64,000 nt of DNA, taken from positions 62,001 through 126,000 of the forward strand of contig CAZWJF010000009.1 of NCBI GenBank assembly GCA_964634325.1. The letters are read 5' to 3'. Positions 8,195 through 19,502 of the stretch are shown piece by piece (position 1 is the first letter of the stretch; every line of letters starts with the position of its first letter). The notes beneath the pieces are model-generated. The model was not told the origin of the DNA and searched no databases. It saw nothing but the letters and a program-made list of their open reading frames with translations. The position numbers and the translations under genes are program-made. The DNA comes from JAJXWB01 sp964634325 (lineage in GTDB: Bacteria; Pseudomonadota; Alphaproteobacteria; Rhizobiales; Beijerinckiaceae).

Positions 8195-9841
8195 ATGATG
8201 TCCACTCCTGAGATTCGCGCGGCGCTTTCCGCGCTTGAAGCGCATCGAGCCGAACTGTCCACGACGCGCACTGTCGACCTGTTCACGAGCGATCCATCGC
8301 GATTCGAAAGGTTCAGCGTCCGCCTCGACGATCTGCTGTTCGACTATTCGAAGCACAAGGCGAATGCGCGCACGATCGAACTGCTGACAGCGCTGGCGCG
8401 CGCCGCGCGCCTGGAGGATCGCCGGGCGGCCCTGTTCGGCGGCGAAAAGATCAACGCCACCGAGCATCGGCCGGCGCTGCACATGGCGCTGCGCAATCTC
8501 GACGGAGGGCCGGTTCTGGTCGACGGCCGCGATGTGATGCCGGAGGTGCGGGAAACCCGGCAAAGGATCGCCGCCTTCGCGGAGGCGATCCGCAGCGGCG
8601 AGATCCGCGGCGCGGGCGGCGAGGCGATCACGGACATCGTCAATATCGGCATCGGCGGCTCCGATCTCGGCCCGGCGATGGCCGCGCGCGCGCTGTCGCC
8701 ATTCGTCTCGCCCTATCTGCGGCTGCATTTCGTCTCGAACGTCGACGGCGCGGATCTCGGCGACACGCTGAAGGAGCTGGAGCCGGCGACGACGCTTTTC
8801 ATCGTTTCCTCCAAGACCTTCACCACGCAGGAGACCATGGCCAACGCCGCCTCGGCGCGGAAATTCATCGCCGACGCCTTGGGCGAGGCGGCGGTCGCCG
8901 ATCACTTCGCGGCTGTCTCAACACGTCTCGACAAGGTCGCCGAGTTCGGCATCAGGGCCGATCGCGTATTCGGTTTCTGGGACTGGGTCGGCGGGCGCTA
9001 TTCCATGTGGTCGGCGATCGGCCTTTCGCTGGTCGTCGGCATCGGCGCGGCGCGGTTCGAGGAGTTTCTGCGCGGCGGACAGGATGTCGACCGGCATTTC
9101 CAGTCTTCGCCGCTGGAGGCCAACATCCCCGTTCTCATGGCGCTGCTCGGCGTTTGGCGTCGCAACGTCTGGGGAGAGTCGACGCATGTCGTCATCCCCT
9201 ACGACCAGCGGCTCGCGCGGTTTCCCGCCTATCTCCAGCAGCTCGACATGGAATCGAACGGCAAGTCGGTCGCGCGCGACGGGTCGCCGGTCGGGATGGC
9301 GACCGGCCCCTTCGTCTTCGGCGAACCGGGCACCAACGGCCAGCACGCCTTCTTCCAGTTGCTGCATCAGGGCACGGACATTGCGCCGATCGATTTCCTG
9401 GTGGCCGCCGAGCCGACCTCCGCCGATCCGGGCCATCACGCCTTGCTCGTGGCGAATTGCCTCGCCCAGAGCGAGGCGATGATGCGCGGACGCGATCTGG
9501 CCGAGGTCGAATCGATTCTCGGTAAACAAGGTCTTTCGCAAGAAGCGGTCGCCGCGTTGGCGCCGCACAAGGTCTTTGCGGGCGATCGCCCGTCCTCAAC
9601 GCTCTTGTATCGACGGCTCGATCCGCGCACGCTCGGACGCCTCGTCGCGCTGTATGAGCACAAGGTCTTCGTGCAGTCCGTCATCTGGAATATCAATCCG
9701 TTCGACCAATGGGGCGTTGAGCTTGGCAAGGAGCTTTGCAACCGGCTCGCGCCGATCGTGGCCGACCGTCGCGTGGCGACGGAAGGCCTCGACGGCTCCA
9801 CAGCCGGCCTCATCGCCTGGCGCCGCGCCCTGCACCCGTGA
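8195..9841 (+). CDS. pgi: Glucose-6-phosphate isomerase
   Basis: The 548-residue length fits the long bacterial Pgi, which interconverts glucose-6-phosphate and fructose-6-phosphate in the cytoplasm. Visible signatures are GIGGSDLGPAMA (sugar-phosphate binding), FIVSSKTFTTQET, the signature block DWVGGRYSMWSAIG, and near the C-terminus SVIWNINPFDQWGVELGK with the catalytic lysine region. The start MMSTPEIRAAL follows a GAGG ribosome site; the second ATG three bases on is equally possible. Confidence 0.97.
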   Translation: MMSTPEIRAALSALEAHRAELSTTRTVDLFTSDPSRFERFSVRLDDLLFDYSKHKANARTIELLTALARAARLEDRRAALFGGEKINATEHRPALHMALRNLDGGPVLVDGRDVMPEVRETRQRIAAFAEAIRSGEIRGAGGEAITDIVNIGIGGSDLGPAMAARALSPFVSPYLRLHFVSNVDGADLGDTLKELEPATTLFIVSSKTFTTQETMANAASARKFIADALGEAAVADHFAAVSTRLDKVAEFGIRADRVFGFWDWVGGRYSMWSAIGLSLVVGIGAARFEEFLRGGQDVDRHFQSSPLEANIPVLMALLGVWRRNVWGESTHVVIPYDQRLARFPAYLQQLDMESNGKSVARDGSPVGMATGPFVFGEPGTNGQHAFFQLLHQGTDIAPIDFLVAAEPTSADPGHHALLVANCLAQSEAMMRGRDLAEVESILGKQGLSQEAVAALAPHKVFAGDRPSSTLLYRRLDPRTLGRLVALYEHKVFVQSVIWNINPFDQWGVELGKELCNRLAPIVADRRVATEGLDGSTAGLIAWRRALHP

Positions 9842-9971
9842 GCGGCGCATCGCCAGATAGTTGGTGTACTAACACCCGGATTCTGTAAAACTTCTCGCAA
9901 CGTCAAGTATTGGCGCGCAACGAATTGGCAACGGATGCGTCGGAAGCTTCTCACGATCTGACCGGATCGCA

Positions 9972-12656
9972 TTGGGGAAGGCGCGCCGCGTGGGCGAATA
10001 CAGTTTCAAGCGGATTGTCGGCGTTGTAACCGTCATCGGCCTCGTGGCGGCGGGGGTGGTGGCCGGCGCGGTCTGGAAGCGGCGCGTCGACGCGCTCGGC
10101 GACGCGGAGCGCGGCGTGGTTGGACTGGCCGGAATGCTTGCGGAGCAAGTGCAGCATTCCTCGCAGGCGATCGACTTCGCCGTCAACGAAGTCGAAGGCG
10201 CTGTCGCCGCCAGCGATCAGGAATCGTTCCGCCGACTGACGACGAGCGCGGAAACCCAGCGCGTTCTGATAGCCGCCGCCGACAAGCGCCATTCCATCGA
10301 CCTGATTTCGATCGACGACGCCGAGGGCGTGGCCGTCGCGACGTCCCGCGGGGTCCCGGCCCCGGTGCGACGTTTTGATGATCCGCAATTCGAGCGCCTG
10401 AGGGCCGAGCGCGACGCCGAAATTCGAGTTGGGGCGCTGCATGTCAGCGAAGCCACCGGCGAAATGGTGGTGGATGTGGTCAAGCGCCTGGAGGCGGCGG
10501 ACGGTTCGTTCCTCGGCGCAATCCGCGTTTCAGTGAAACCATCGGCACTCGTCAACAGTTATTCGCCGATTTCCGCCATGCCCGGCCAAAGCTACGCCCT
10601 GTTTGCGAGAGATGGGCAGGTCCTGGTTCGCTATCCGATATCGACGGCCGTCACGCCCGGCCAGAAGCTTTCGCGCAAGTCGCAATGGTACGATCTCGTC
10701 GCGCATGGCGGCGGTCAATATCGAACGTTCAGCGCTTTCGACGACCAGGAGCGCATCATCGCGGTCCGCGTCGTTCCGTTCTCCCAGTTTGTCGTGACAG
10801 TTTCTGTGAAGACCGAGACGGCCCTCGCGCACTGGCGCGTGCAGGCGGGCGCGAGCGCGTTCGCTGTCCTTCTTGTCGCGATCGCCGCCGGCATGCTCAT
10901 GCGTTCGCTCGCCGTCCAGTTCCGGCGCCTTGCCGACAAGGAAGCTGCGCTGCACGCGCAATCGCGAGCGCTTGCATTGTCCAATGATCGCTTCGCCGCC
11001 GCGCTCGGCAGCATGTCGCAGGGGCTCGTGGTGTTCGACAGGAGCGGACGCGTCGTCATATCCAACGAGAAGTACGCCGCGATGTACGGCCTTGCGACCG
11101 GACAGATTTATCCCGGCATGAACGCGCGCGAAATTCTGGAGTTGCGCGCCGCCCGCGGCGTCTACGCGGGACACGCGCCGCAATCCTACATCAAGGATGC
11201 GATGAGCCGCCGCTTCAACGATCGGCGTGTCGACCATCTGACCGACGGCCGATCGATCCTCGTCAATCATTCCGTGTGCGCCGACGGCGGTCTGGTCGTC
11301 ACGCACGAGGACATCACCGAACGCGAGCAGGCCGGTCGTCGCATCGCGCATATGGCGTTGCATGACGAACTGACCGGCCTCGCAAACCGCGCCTTGTTTA
11401 TGGAGACGCTCTCGAGCCTTCGGCGCGAAATCGGATCGACCTGCGCCGCGGTCGTCGTCGCGCTGATCGATCTCGACGATTTCAAGCCGGTCAACGACAC
11501 GCGCGGCCATGCGGCCGGCGACGCGGTGCTTCGCGAATGCGCTGCGCGAATTCTTCGGGAAGCGCCGGACGCCCGCGTAGTCGCGCGGCTCGGCGGCGAC
11601 GAGTTCGCCCTGGCCTTCGGTGTCTCCGAGGTCGACGAAGCCGCGTGCCTGCAGTTCGCGCAACGGATCGCTCAGGCTCTGGCCGTCGCCTACGTCTTTC
11701 AGGGCCATTCGGTGGAAATCGACGCCTGCGCCGGCGTCGCGATCGTCGCCGAGCCGGAATTGTCGCCGGACGATATGATGCGCCGGGCCGATCTCGCCTT
11801 GTACGCCGCCAAGGCCACGGGCGCTGGCGTCTGCCGGTTGTTCGAGCCGCAGATGGAGCTGGAGGCGATGATGCAGCGCGAGCTGGCCGCCGATCTGGCC
11901 GCGGCCATCGCCAACGATGAACTGGTCATCGCCTACCAGCCGGTCGTTGACGCCGACACGCTGCAAATCAGGCAAATGGAAGCCCTGTTGCGTTGGAACC
12001 ATCCGCAGCGCGGCCCCATTTCGCCCCTGTGCTTCATCAAGCTCGCGGAAGAGACGCGCCTCATCGGCGATCTCGGCAAATGGGTCTTGCGTCGCGCCTG
12101 CGCGGACGCCGCCAATTGGCCGGAGCATGTCGGGGTTGCAGTCAATGTCTCGCCGCTGCAACTCGCCGGAGACGATTTCACCGCCATCGCGCTCGATGCG
12201 CTCAACAGCGCGGGCCTCGCGGCGCACCGTCTCGAAATCGAGATCACCGAATCCGTTCTGCTGCAGGACAAGGGCGACTCCCTGACGATCCTGCATCGGC
12301 TGCGCGACCGCGGCGTTTCGATTGCGCTCGACGATTTCGGGACGGGCTTCTCGTCGATGAGCTATCTGACGCGCTTCCCGTTCGACAGGCTCAAGATCGA
12401 CCGCTCGTTCGTCATGGACGCGCCGCGCGATCCGCGCTCGGCCGCCATCATCGCCGCGACGGTCGAGATTGCGCGCGCCTTCGATATCGAAGTGACGGCG
12501 CAGGGCGTCGAAACCTACGAGCAGCGACAGACTTTGCGCGCCGCCGGCGTCAGGTTGATGCAGGGCTATCTGTTCGGCCGGCCCGCGCCGATTTGCGGCG
12601 ATTTGCCGACGATCGCGGCCGCGGCCCAGATCCCGACCGAGCGCCGCGTCGCCTGA
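9972..12656 (+). CDS. Membrane sensor with CACHE, PAS, GGDEF and EAL domains
   Basis: An 894-residue cyclic-di-GMP turnover protein. One membrane helix near residues 12-32 and a second near 290-312 bracket a periplasmic dCACHE-like sensor; then comes a PAS domain (about 340-455), a GGDEF domain with intact GGDEF at 541-545, and an EAL domain with intact EAL at 670-672 plus ITES, DDFGTG and KID motifs. Both catalytic motifs are preserved, so synthase and phosphodiesterase activity are both possible. The start is uncertain: TTG at 9972 or GTG at 9990, neither with a strong ribosome site. The ligand is unknown. It stands alone, not in an obvious operon. Confidence 0.93.
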   Translation: MGKARRVGEYSFKRIVGVVTVIGLVAAGVVAGAVWKRRVDALGDAERGVVGLAGMLAEQVQHSSQAIDFAVNEVEGAVAASDQESFRRLTTSAETQRVLIAAADKRHSIDLISIDDAEGVAVATSRGVPAPVRRFDDPQFERLRAERDAEIRVGALHVSEATGEMVVDVVKRLEAADGSFLGAIRVSVKPSALVNSYSPISAMPGQSYALFARDGQVLVRYPISTAVTPGQKLSRKSQWYDLVAHGGGQYRTFSAFDDQERIIAVRVVPFSQFVVTVSVKTETALAHWRVQAGASAFAVLLVAIAAGMLMRSLAVQFRRLADKEAALHAQSRALALSNDRFAAALGSMSQGLVVFDRSGRVVISNEKYAAMYGLATGQIYPGMNAREILELRAARGVYAGHAPQSYIKDAMSRRFNDRRVDHLTDGRSILVNHSVCADGGLVVTHEDITEREQAGRRIAHMALHDELTGLANRALFMETLSSLRREIGSTCAAVVVALIDLDDFKPVNDTRGHAAGDAVLRECAARILREAPDARVVARLGGDEFALAFGVSEVDEAACLQFAQRIAQALAVAYVFQGHSVEIDACAGVAIVAEPELSPDDMMRRADLALYAAKATGAGVCRLFEPQMELEAMMQRELAADLAAAIANDELVIAYQPVVDADTLQIRQMEALLRWNHPQRGPISPLCFIKLAEETRLIGDLGKWVLRRACADAANWPEHVGVAVNVSPLQLAGDDFTAIALDALNSAGLAAHRLEIEITESVLLQDKGDSLTILHRLRDRGVSIALDDFGTGFSSMSYLTRFPFDRLKIDRSFVMDAPRDPRSAAIIAATVEIARAFDIEVTAQGVETYEQRQTLRAAGVRLMQGYLFGRPAPICGDLPTIAAAAQIPTERRVA

Positions 12657-12678
12657 GACGAACGCCGCGCTGCGGCCG

Positions 12679-13011
12679 TCATTCGTCTTCGCCGAACCGG
12701 TTGGCGACGAGCGCCGTGATCGCTTCGATCGCGCGATCGGCTTGCGGCCCCTTGGCCGCGACCGTGATCGTGGTGCCGATGCCGGCGCCGAGCGTCAGAA
12801 TGCCCATGATCGACGTGCCGCCGACCGTTTCGCCGCAGCGCGACACGGTGACGTCGCAGTCGAAATTCTCGACGCATTGCACGAATTTCGCAGTCGCGCG
12901 GGCGTGCAGACCCTTTTTGTTGATGATCGGTAGGTCGCGCACGATCGCGCCTTCGGGCGCAGGCGCCGAGCCGAAGCAATCGTCGTTTTGGCCGGTTCCG
13001 TCCATACTCAT
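12679..13011 (-). CDS. ptsH: HPr phosphocarrier of the nitrogen/regulatory PTS
   Basis: A 110-residue HPr with an N-terminal extension of about 20 residues. The phospho-accepting histidine is His36 (KGLHARA) and the HprK-target serine is Ser67 (TSIMGIL), so both control points are kept. Its start overlaps the EIIA stop (ATGA, 13008-13011). In alphaproteobacteria this set passes phosphate from EI-Ntr to EIIA components for regulation and not for sugar uptake; no sugar permease is nearby. Confidence 0.93.
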   Translation of the reverse strand: MSMDGTGQNDDCFGSAPAPEGAIVRDLPIINKKGLHARATAKFVQCVENFDCDVTVSRCGETVGGTSIMGILTLGAGIGTTITVAAKGPQADRAIEAITALVANRFGEDE

Positions 13012-13409
13012 TTTCCGCTCAGAACCCGACTGGCGATCTGGATGTATTTTCGACCCGCGTCCTGCGCCTGGGACGCCGCGGCTTCCAGGCTGCTGTGGTC
13101 GCGCACCGACGCAAGTTTGATCAACATGGGCAGGTTGATGCCCGCCACCACCTCGACCTTCGCGCCGTTCATCACCGAAATCGCCAGATTGGAGGGCGTG
13201 CCGCCGAACATGTCGGTCAGCAGCACGACGCCCTGGCCCGACTCGACGGCGTTCACCGCCTCCATGATGTCGCGGCGGCGCTGCTCCATGTCGTCTTCCG
13301 GACCGATCGTGATGGTGGCCAATTGCTTCTGCGGGCCGACGACATGCTCGAGCGCGGCGCGGAATTCGGTAGCCAGGCATCCATGGGTCACGAGGACCAT
13401 GCCGATCAT
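13008..13409 (-). CDS. PTS EIIA component of the mannose type (regulatory)
   Basis: A 133-residue EIIA-Man domain with phosphorylatable His9 (VLVTHGCLA) and the family segment TDMFGGTPSNLA. The lack of IIB, IIC and IID partners and the position between hprK and ptsH show the regulatory alphaproteobacterial version (called ManX or PtsM in different species). It lies on one minus-strand unit with chvI, chvG, hprK and ptsH, with about 180 bp separating it from hprK. Confidence 0.92.
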   Translation of the reverse strand: MIGMVLVTHGCLATEFRAALEHVVGPQKQLATITIGPEDDMEQRRRDIMEAVNAVESGQGVVLLTDMFGGTPSNLAISVMNGAKVEVVAGINLPMLIKLASVRDHSSLEAAASQAQDAGRKYIQIASRVLSGK

Positions 13410-13586
13410 CTGATGTAACCGCTCTCTCGACGCTGCCGGGGCCGGTTGCGCGACCTCGGTCCGCAGGCTTGCCGGAATTGGTTAATTATTCCCTCGCGCG
13501 GTCCGGCTCCCCCAGCCGTGCAGCGGGCGGCCATTTTGTTCGTCGCGACGCGCTTGGCAAGCAAAATGCGCATGCGAGCCGTCAAT

Positions 13587-14063
13587 TTAGGCGCCCAATT
13601 GGTCGATTCGTTCCAGGACGGCCTGCGCCGCTCCGGGCTCCCCGATCGCGAGAAACAATCGGGGCACGCGCACGCCGGCCACGACCGTCGTCTGCTCGTC
13701 CGCATCGGGCAGGCGCGGCGGATGGTCGCCGGCGGCGTTACGGTCGACCAGATCGACGACCAGGCGCAAGACCGCCGCGCGCTCGTGATCCACCGTGAAG
13801 ATGCCTTGCCCGCGGCGCTCCACCTGCCCCTCGATCGCTGGATGCGGCGCAAGGAGCACGCGGCCGCCGCGTTCGGCGAGCGCGACGCGGTCGTCGGCGA
13901 TCAACCGGCCGAACCAGCCGCGCAATTGCGCCTGCGCGGCTATGTCTTCCGCCAGCCGGCTCTTTCCGGCGGCCGACCGGCCGCGCAGCAGCAAGCCCGC
14001 GTCGCGGACGGCGACGGCGACGCCGTGCACGGTCGAAAGCGCGGGCGCGGCTTGATCGGTCAT
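13587..14063 (-). CDS. hprK: HPr kinase/phosphorylase, short alphaproteobacterial form
   Basis: A 158-residue protein holding only the C-terminal kinase domain; Gram-positive HprK is about 310 residues, and the short form is the normal one in Rhizobiales. The Walker A loop is GRSAAGKS (28-35). It phosphorylates HPr on the regulatory serine and so tunes PTS phosphate flow. The start overlaps the chvG stop (ATGA, 14060-14063), coupling it to the two-component system. Confidence 0.92.
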   Translation of the reverse strand: MTDQAAPALSTVHGVAVAVRDAGLLLRGRSAAGKSRLAEDIAAQAQLRGWFGRLIADDRVALAERGGRVLLAPHPAIEGQVERRGQGIFTVDHERAAVLRLVVDLVDRNAAGDHPPRLPDADEQTTVVAGVRVPRLFLAIGEPGAAQAVLERIDQLGA

Positions 14064-15856
14064 GGCGCGGCGGGCAGCCAGACGACGAACCGCGCGCCCA
14101 GCGGATGGTCGGGGTCGTCGGGGTTTGGCCTGTTCATCGCGCGGATGCGCCCGTTGTGGGCTTCCACGATCTGACGCGAGATCGACAGGCCGAGCCCGGA
14201 ATTCTGACCGAATCCCTGATTTGGGCGATCCGTGTAGAAGCGTTCGAAGATGCGCTCGACGGCGTGGGCGGGAATGCCGGGCCCATCGTCGTCGACGATC
14301 GCCTCGTAGCCGTCGCGTGCGCCGCCGTTGGCCGCCGCGCCGCGCGCCGACCGCAGGCTGACGCGAACCGAACCGCCCGGCTCGGAGAACGATCGCGCAT
14401 TGTCGACGAGATTGTTGAAGACCTGCCCGAGGCGCGAATCGTGGCCCATGATCCGCCATGGCTTGCGGCCGGCTTCGAGGGGCGGCGTCGCGCCGAGATC
14501 GAGGGTGACGACGACGCCGTCTCCCCGGTCGACGCCTTGCGCCACGCCGACCACCGCCTTGAGCACTTCCGACAGGTCCACCTCTTTCATGTCCACGCGC
14601 GCGAGTTCGGCGTCGAGGCGCGAGGCGTCGGAAATGTCGCTGATCAGACGGTCGAGGCGGCGCACGTCGTGCTGGATCACCTCCAGCAGCCGGCCGCGCG
14701 CCGAATCCGTCCGCGCGATCGGCAGCGTTTCGACGGCGCTGCGCAGCGAGGTCAGCGGATTTTTCAGCTCATGCGCCACATCGGCGGCGAAGCTTTCGAT
14801 CGCTTCGATGCGCGTATAGAGCGCGCCGGTCATGTCGCGCAGCGCGCCCGAGAGGTGGCCGATTTCGTCCGAGCGATCCGAGAAATCCGGAATCTCGTGA
14901 CGCGACTTGCTGCCGCGCCGCACGCGCTCGGCGGCTTCCGCCAGCTTGCGGATCGGCTCGGCGATCGTGCCGGCGAAGAATAGCGACAGGAGCAGCATGA
15001 CGCTCGCCGACACCGCGAAGATGCGCACGATCGCCCAGCGCTCCGAGGCGATGATCTTGTCGATGTCGCCGCCCTGCGTCGACAGCAACAGCGCGCCGCG
15101 GACGGCGCGGAAACGCTGGATGGGCACCGCCACCGACACGATGGTCTCGCCGCGCTCGTTGACGCGCACGATCGAATCCGTCGCGCCGGAGAGGGCGCGC
15201 GCGACCTCCGGATAGGTGCGGCCGTCGCTGGTCGAGATCTCGAGCCCGGCCGGCCCGCCGCTGAATTCGAGATGGCGCTTGGCGACCGACCACAAACGCT
15301 CCCAGAAGCTCGGCGCGCCACTGCCGACAGGCGGCAGTTCCGACGGCAGGATGAGCGAGCGGCTGGTGAGCGACCGCGAGTCCAGGAGCATATAGCCGTC
15401 GCGGTCGTAAACGCGCGCGCGCGTGCGCGTCGGCGACACCAGACGGTGGAGCAGGGGGCCGATGCGATCGGGATTGATCGAGAATTCGAGGCTCGGCGAG
15501 GCTTCGTCCGAGGGGCCGTAGCTCTGGCCGGGCGCGAGCTGCAGCAACTTCTCCGGATCGACGGCGATGGAATCGGTCTCCACCGTCGCCGACGAGGCGA
15601 TCGCCGCCGCGATGATCTCGCCCTGGATCTGCAGGCTCTGCAGGCGCGCGTCGATCAGGCCCGCGCGGAACTGGTTGAGATAGAGGAAGGCGATCAGCAG
15701 CGCGAACAGGCCGCCGAGATTGAGGACGATGATGCGTCGGGTCAGCGACGACGAGAAACGCGCGATGGCCGCGCGCCAGAACTGGCGCAGACGCACGAGC
15801 CACTTCCGCCGCCACAGCGGCCGGACGCTATGCTCGGGATGCGCCTCGACGCTCAT
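14060..15856 (-). CDS. chvG: ChvG/ExoS-type sensor histidine kinase
   Basis: A 598-residue membrane kinase. The first membrane helix (IIVLNLGGLFALLIAFLYL) lies near residues 45-67, then a periplasmic sensor of about 220 residues, a second helix (VSASVMLLLSLFF), HAMP, and a DHp domain with His362 in AHELKNPLTSLRS. The ATP-binding domain shows NLVDNARS, DDGPGIP and GLGLSISRQIVEAHNG. The ATG at 15856 is preferred to one ten codons upstream. ChvG-ChvI responds to acid and envelope stress in Rhizobiales and is often essential for host association. chvI is 62 bp upstream. Confidence 0.93.
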   Translation of the reverse strand: MSVEAHPEHSVRPLWRRKWLVRLRQFWRAAIARFSSSLTRRIIVLNLGGLFALLIAFLYLNQFRAGLIDARLQSLQIQGEIIAAAIASSATVETDSIAVDPEKLLQLAPGQSYGPSDEASPSLEFSINPDRIGPLLHRLVSPTRTRARVYDRDGYMLLDSRSLTSRSLILPSELPPVGSGAPSFWERLWSVAKRHLEFSGGPAGLEISTSDGRTYPEVARALSGATDSIVRVNERGETIVSVAVPIQRFRAVRGALLLSTQGGDIDKIIASERWAIVRIFAVSASVMLLLSLFFAGTIAEPIRKLAEAAERVRRGSKSRHEIPDFSDRSDEIGHLSGALRDMTGALYTRIEAIESFAADVAHELKNPLTSLRSAVETLPIARTDSARGRLLEVIQHDVRRLDRLISDISDASRLDAELARVDMKEVDLSEVLKAVVGVAQGVDRGDGVVVTLDLGATPPLEAGRKPWRIMGHDSRLGQVFNNLVDNARSFSEPGGSVRVSLRSARGAAANGGARDGYEAIVDDDGPGIPAHAVERIFERFYTDRPNQGFGQNSGLGLSISRQIVEAHNGRIRAMNRPNPDDPDHPLGARFVVWLPAAP

Positions 15857-15917
15857 TCGCCTCACTGGATAGTGCCGGGCCCGCACGCGGTCGTGCGGAC
15901 CGGCGCGCCTGCGCTGA

Positions 15918-16616
15918 TCAGGCTTCCTTGAATCGGTAGCCGACGCCGTACAGCGTTTCGATCATCTCGAAATCGTCGTCGACCGCCTTGAACTTCTTGC
16001 GCAGGCGCTTGATGTGGCTGTCGATCGTGCGGTCGTCGACATAGACCTGATCGTCGTAGGCTGCGTCCATCAACGCGTTGCGGCTCTTGACGACGCCCGG
16101 CCGTGTGGCGAGCGCCTGCAGGATCAGAAACTCCGTGACGGTCAGCGTCACCGGCTGGCCGTTCCACGTGCAGGTGTGACGTTCCGGGTCCATGCGCAGC
16201 GCGCCGCGCTCGAGCAACTTGACCTCGTTCTCTTTCTGCGCGGCCGCCTCTTTGGGATTGGCGCGACGCAGGATCGCTTTCACGCGCTCGACCAGCAGGC
16301 GCTGCGAGAACGGTTTGCGGATGAAATCGTCGGCGCCCATCTTGAGCCCGAACAACTCGTCGATTTCCTCGTCCTTCGAGGTGAGGAAGATGACCGGCAG
16401 GTCGGACTTCTGGCGCAGCCGGCGCAGCAATTCCATTCCGTCCATGCGGGGCATCTTGATGTCGAAAATCGCGAGATCCGGCGGATTGGTGCGCAGCCCG
16501 TCGAGCGCCGAGGCGCCGTCCGTGTAGGTCTGGACCCTGTATCCTTCGCCTTCCAGCGCGATGGATACGGACGTCAGGATGTTGCGATCGTCGTCGACGA
16601 GAGCGATGGTCGGCAT
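15918..16616 (-). CDS. chvI: ChvI response regulator (OmpR family)
   Basis: A 232-residue regulator with receiver and OmpR-type winged-helix domains. The acidic pocket is at VDDD (8-10), the phospho-acceptor is Asp52 (FDIKMPRMDG) and the conserved lysine is in FLTSKD. The C-terminal DNA-binding domain includes TVTEFLILQALA and the DRTIDSHIKRLRKKF recognition helix. Synteny with chvG, hprK, EIIA and ptsH downstream and pckA on the other side is the standard Rhizobiales arrangement. Confidence 0.95.
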   Translation of the reverse strand: MPTIALVDDDRNILTSVSIALEGEGYRVQTYTDGASALDGLRTNPPDLAIFDIKMPRMDGMELLRRLRQKSDLPVIFLTSKDEEIDELFGLKMGADDFIRKPFSQRLLVERVKAILRRANPKEAAAQKENEVKLLERGALRMDPERHTCTWNGQPVTLTVTEFLILQALATRPGVVKSRNALMDAAYDDQVYVDDRTIDSHIKRLRKKFKAVDDDFEMIETLYGVGYRFKEA

Positions 16617-16767
16617 GAAGCGTGCGGTCCTCGGTCTGCGGGGCGCGCCCAAACGGTCGGCGGACCCGCGGTCTTGCGCCCCAAATTGCAGAGCGCCGTG
16701 TGAATGCGGCCTGAATGGCGTCTTGTTGCGGCGCGCGGCCGGAATGTCTTGGCCATTTCAGGCCAAA

Positions 16768-17586
16768 ATGCGACAAGTCCATGATGCTATAGGTGCAATT
16801 GCGCGGGAAATCGAGCCCTTGCCTTCCGATCAAGCCCAAAACCCGGCGCCTCAGCCCGCTTTCGACGCCGTCGGCGAGGCCAAGCGGCTGCTGCGCGCAA
16901 TCCGCGCGGGCGCGCTGGCGACGCTCGACGAGGCGGGCCGTCCCTTCGCGACCCTCGTCAACGTCGCGACCGCCCACGACGGCGCGCCGATCCTTCTCAT
17001 GTCGAAGCTCGCCGTCCACACGCGCAATCTGGAAGCGAGTCGGCAGGCCTCGATCCTGCTGGCGCAGACCGGCAAGGGCGATCCCCTCGCCCATCCGCGC
17101 CTCACCGTTTCCGGCGATCTGGCGCGCGACCCGGACCCCGCGCTCCGTGCGCGATTTCTCGCGCGGCATCCCAAGTCGCAGCTCTACGCCGACTTCGCCG
17201 ATTTCTCGTTCTGGCGCATGCGGCCGACCGGCTTTCATCTCAACGGCGGTTTTGCGCGCGCGGCGGACTTCGAGCCGCCTGCGATCCTGACCGACCTCGC
17301 CGGCGCCGAAGATCTGATCGCCGCGGAGGCGGGCGCGATCGGCCATCTCAACGCCGATCACGCCGAAGCGCTGCGACTCTACGCCGCAAGACTGGACGGT
17401 CAGGCCGACGGGCGCTGGCATGCCACGGGCCTCGATCCCGAGGGGCTCGATCTGTCCGCTGGCGACCGCACCGCGCGAATCGCTTTTCCCGAGCGCGCGA
17501 CGACGGCGGAGGGCCTGCGTGAGATACTAGTGAAATTAGCCGCGCTCGCGCGGGCCGCAAGCGCTCGAAACGAGGGCGATTCGTAA
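16768..17586 (+). CDS. HugZ-like pyridoxamine 5'-phosphate oxidase-fold protein
   Basis: About 272 residues: an FMN-binding split-barrel domain (RAGALATLDEAGRPFATLVNVA, TRNLEASRQASILLAQTG) followed by a DUF2470-like C-terminal helical domain (AIGHLNADHAEALRLYA). The family includes haem-utilisation HugZ and haem oxygenase-like enzymes; many members are of unknown substrate. The start is uncertain: ATG 16768 is used, ATG 16744 is an alternative, and neither has a good ribosome site. It is divergent from chvI and sits where pckA usually begins. Confidence 0.8.
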   Translation: MRQVHDAIGAIAREIEPLPSDQAQNPAPQPAFDAVGEAKRLLRAIRAGALATLDEAGRPFATLVNVATAHDGAPILLMSKLAVHTRNLEASRQASILLAQTGKGDPLAHPRLTVSGDLARDPDPALRARFLARHPKSQLYADFADFSFWRMRPTGFHLNGGFARAADFEPPAILTDLAGAEDLIAAEAGAIGHLNADHAEALRLYAARLDGQADGRWHATGLDPEGLDLSAGDRTARIAFPERATTAEGLREILVKLAALARAASARNEGDS

Positions 17587-17737
17587 CGGCCTGTTGATAT
17601 TATCGGGGCAATTGCCTTTCGGACCGCTTGCTCTATTCACGCGCGAGGACTAAACGTCGCGCCACTTTCACGATTGTGACACGATGTCGTCCGGGCCGCG
17701 CATGAAATTCGCCGCCCCGACCGATCGGGAGAAACGC

Positions 17738-19351
<1,614 letters not shown>

Positions 19352-19374
19352 TTTCGGTTCCTGTCGGAATCCAG

Positions 19375-19407
19375 AGGCCGTCGCCGCGCGCGACGGCCTT
19401 TCTTTTT
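19375..19407 (+). terminator. Intrinsic terminator of pckA
   Basis: A perfect 9-bp stem AGGCCGTCG/CGACGGCCT (19375-19383 and 19391-19399) with a 7-nt loop followed by TTTCTTTTT. Confidence 0.9.
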
Positions 19408-19438
19408 GGCCGGGCGAACGCGCTTCCTCAAAAATTAT

Positions 19439-19485
19439 TTTCTGCCCCCGCGGCAGAAATAGGCAAGTGTGTGCTAAGACACACT
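19439..19485. repeat. Two consecutive short perfect inverted repeats before a small gene
   Basis: First: TTTCTGCC/GGCAGAAA at 19439-19446 and 19452-19459 (5-nt loop). Second: AGTGTGT/ACACACT at 19466-19472 and 19479-19485 (6-nt loop). They lie between the pckA terminator and the gene starting at 19503 or 19524. They could be operators or 5'-UTR hairpins; neither has a U run, so a terminator is unlikely. Confidence 0.7.
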
Positions 19486-19502
19486 CATTCGTAACTCGCT
19501 GA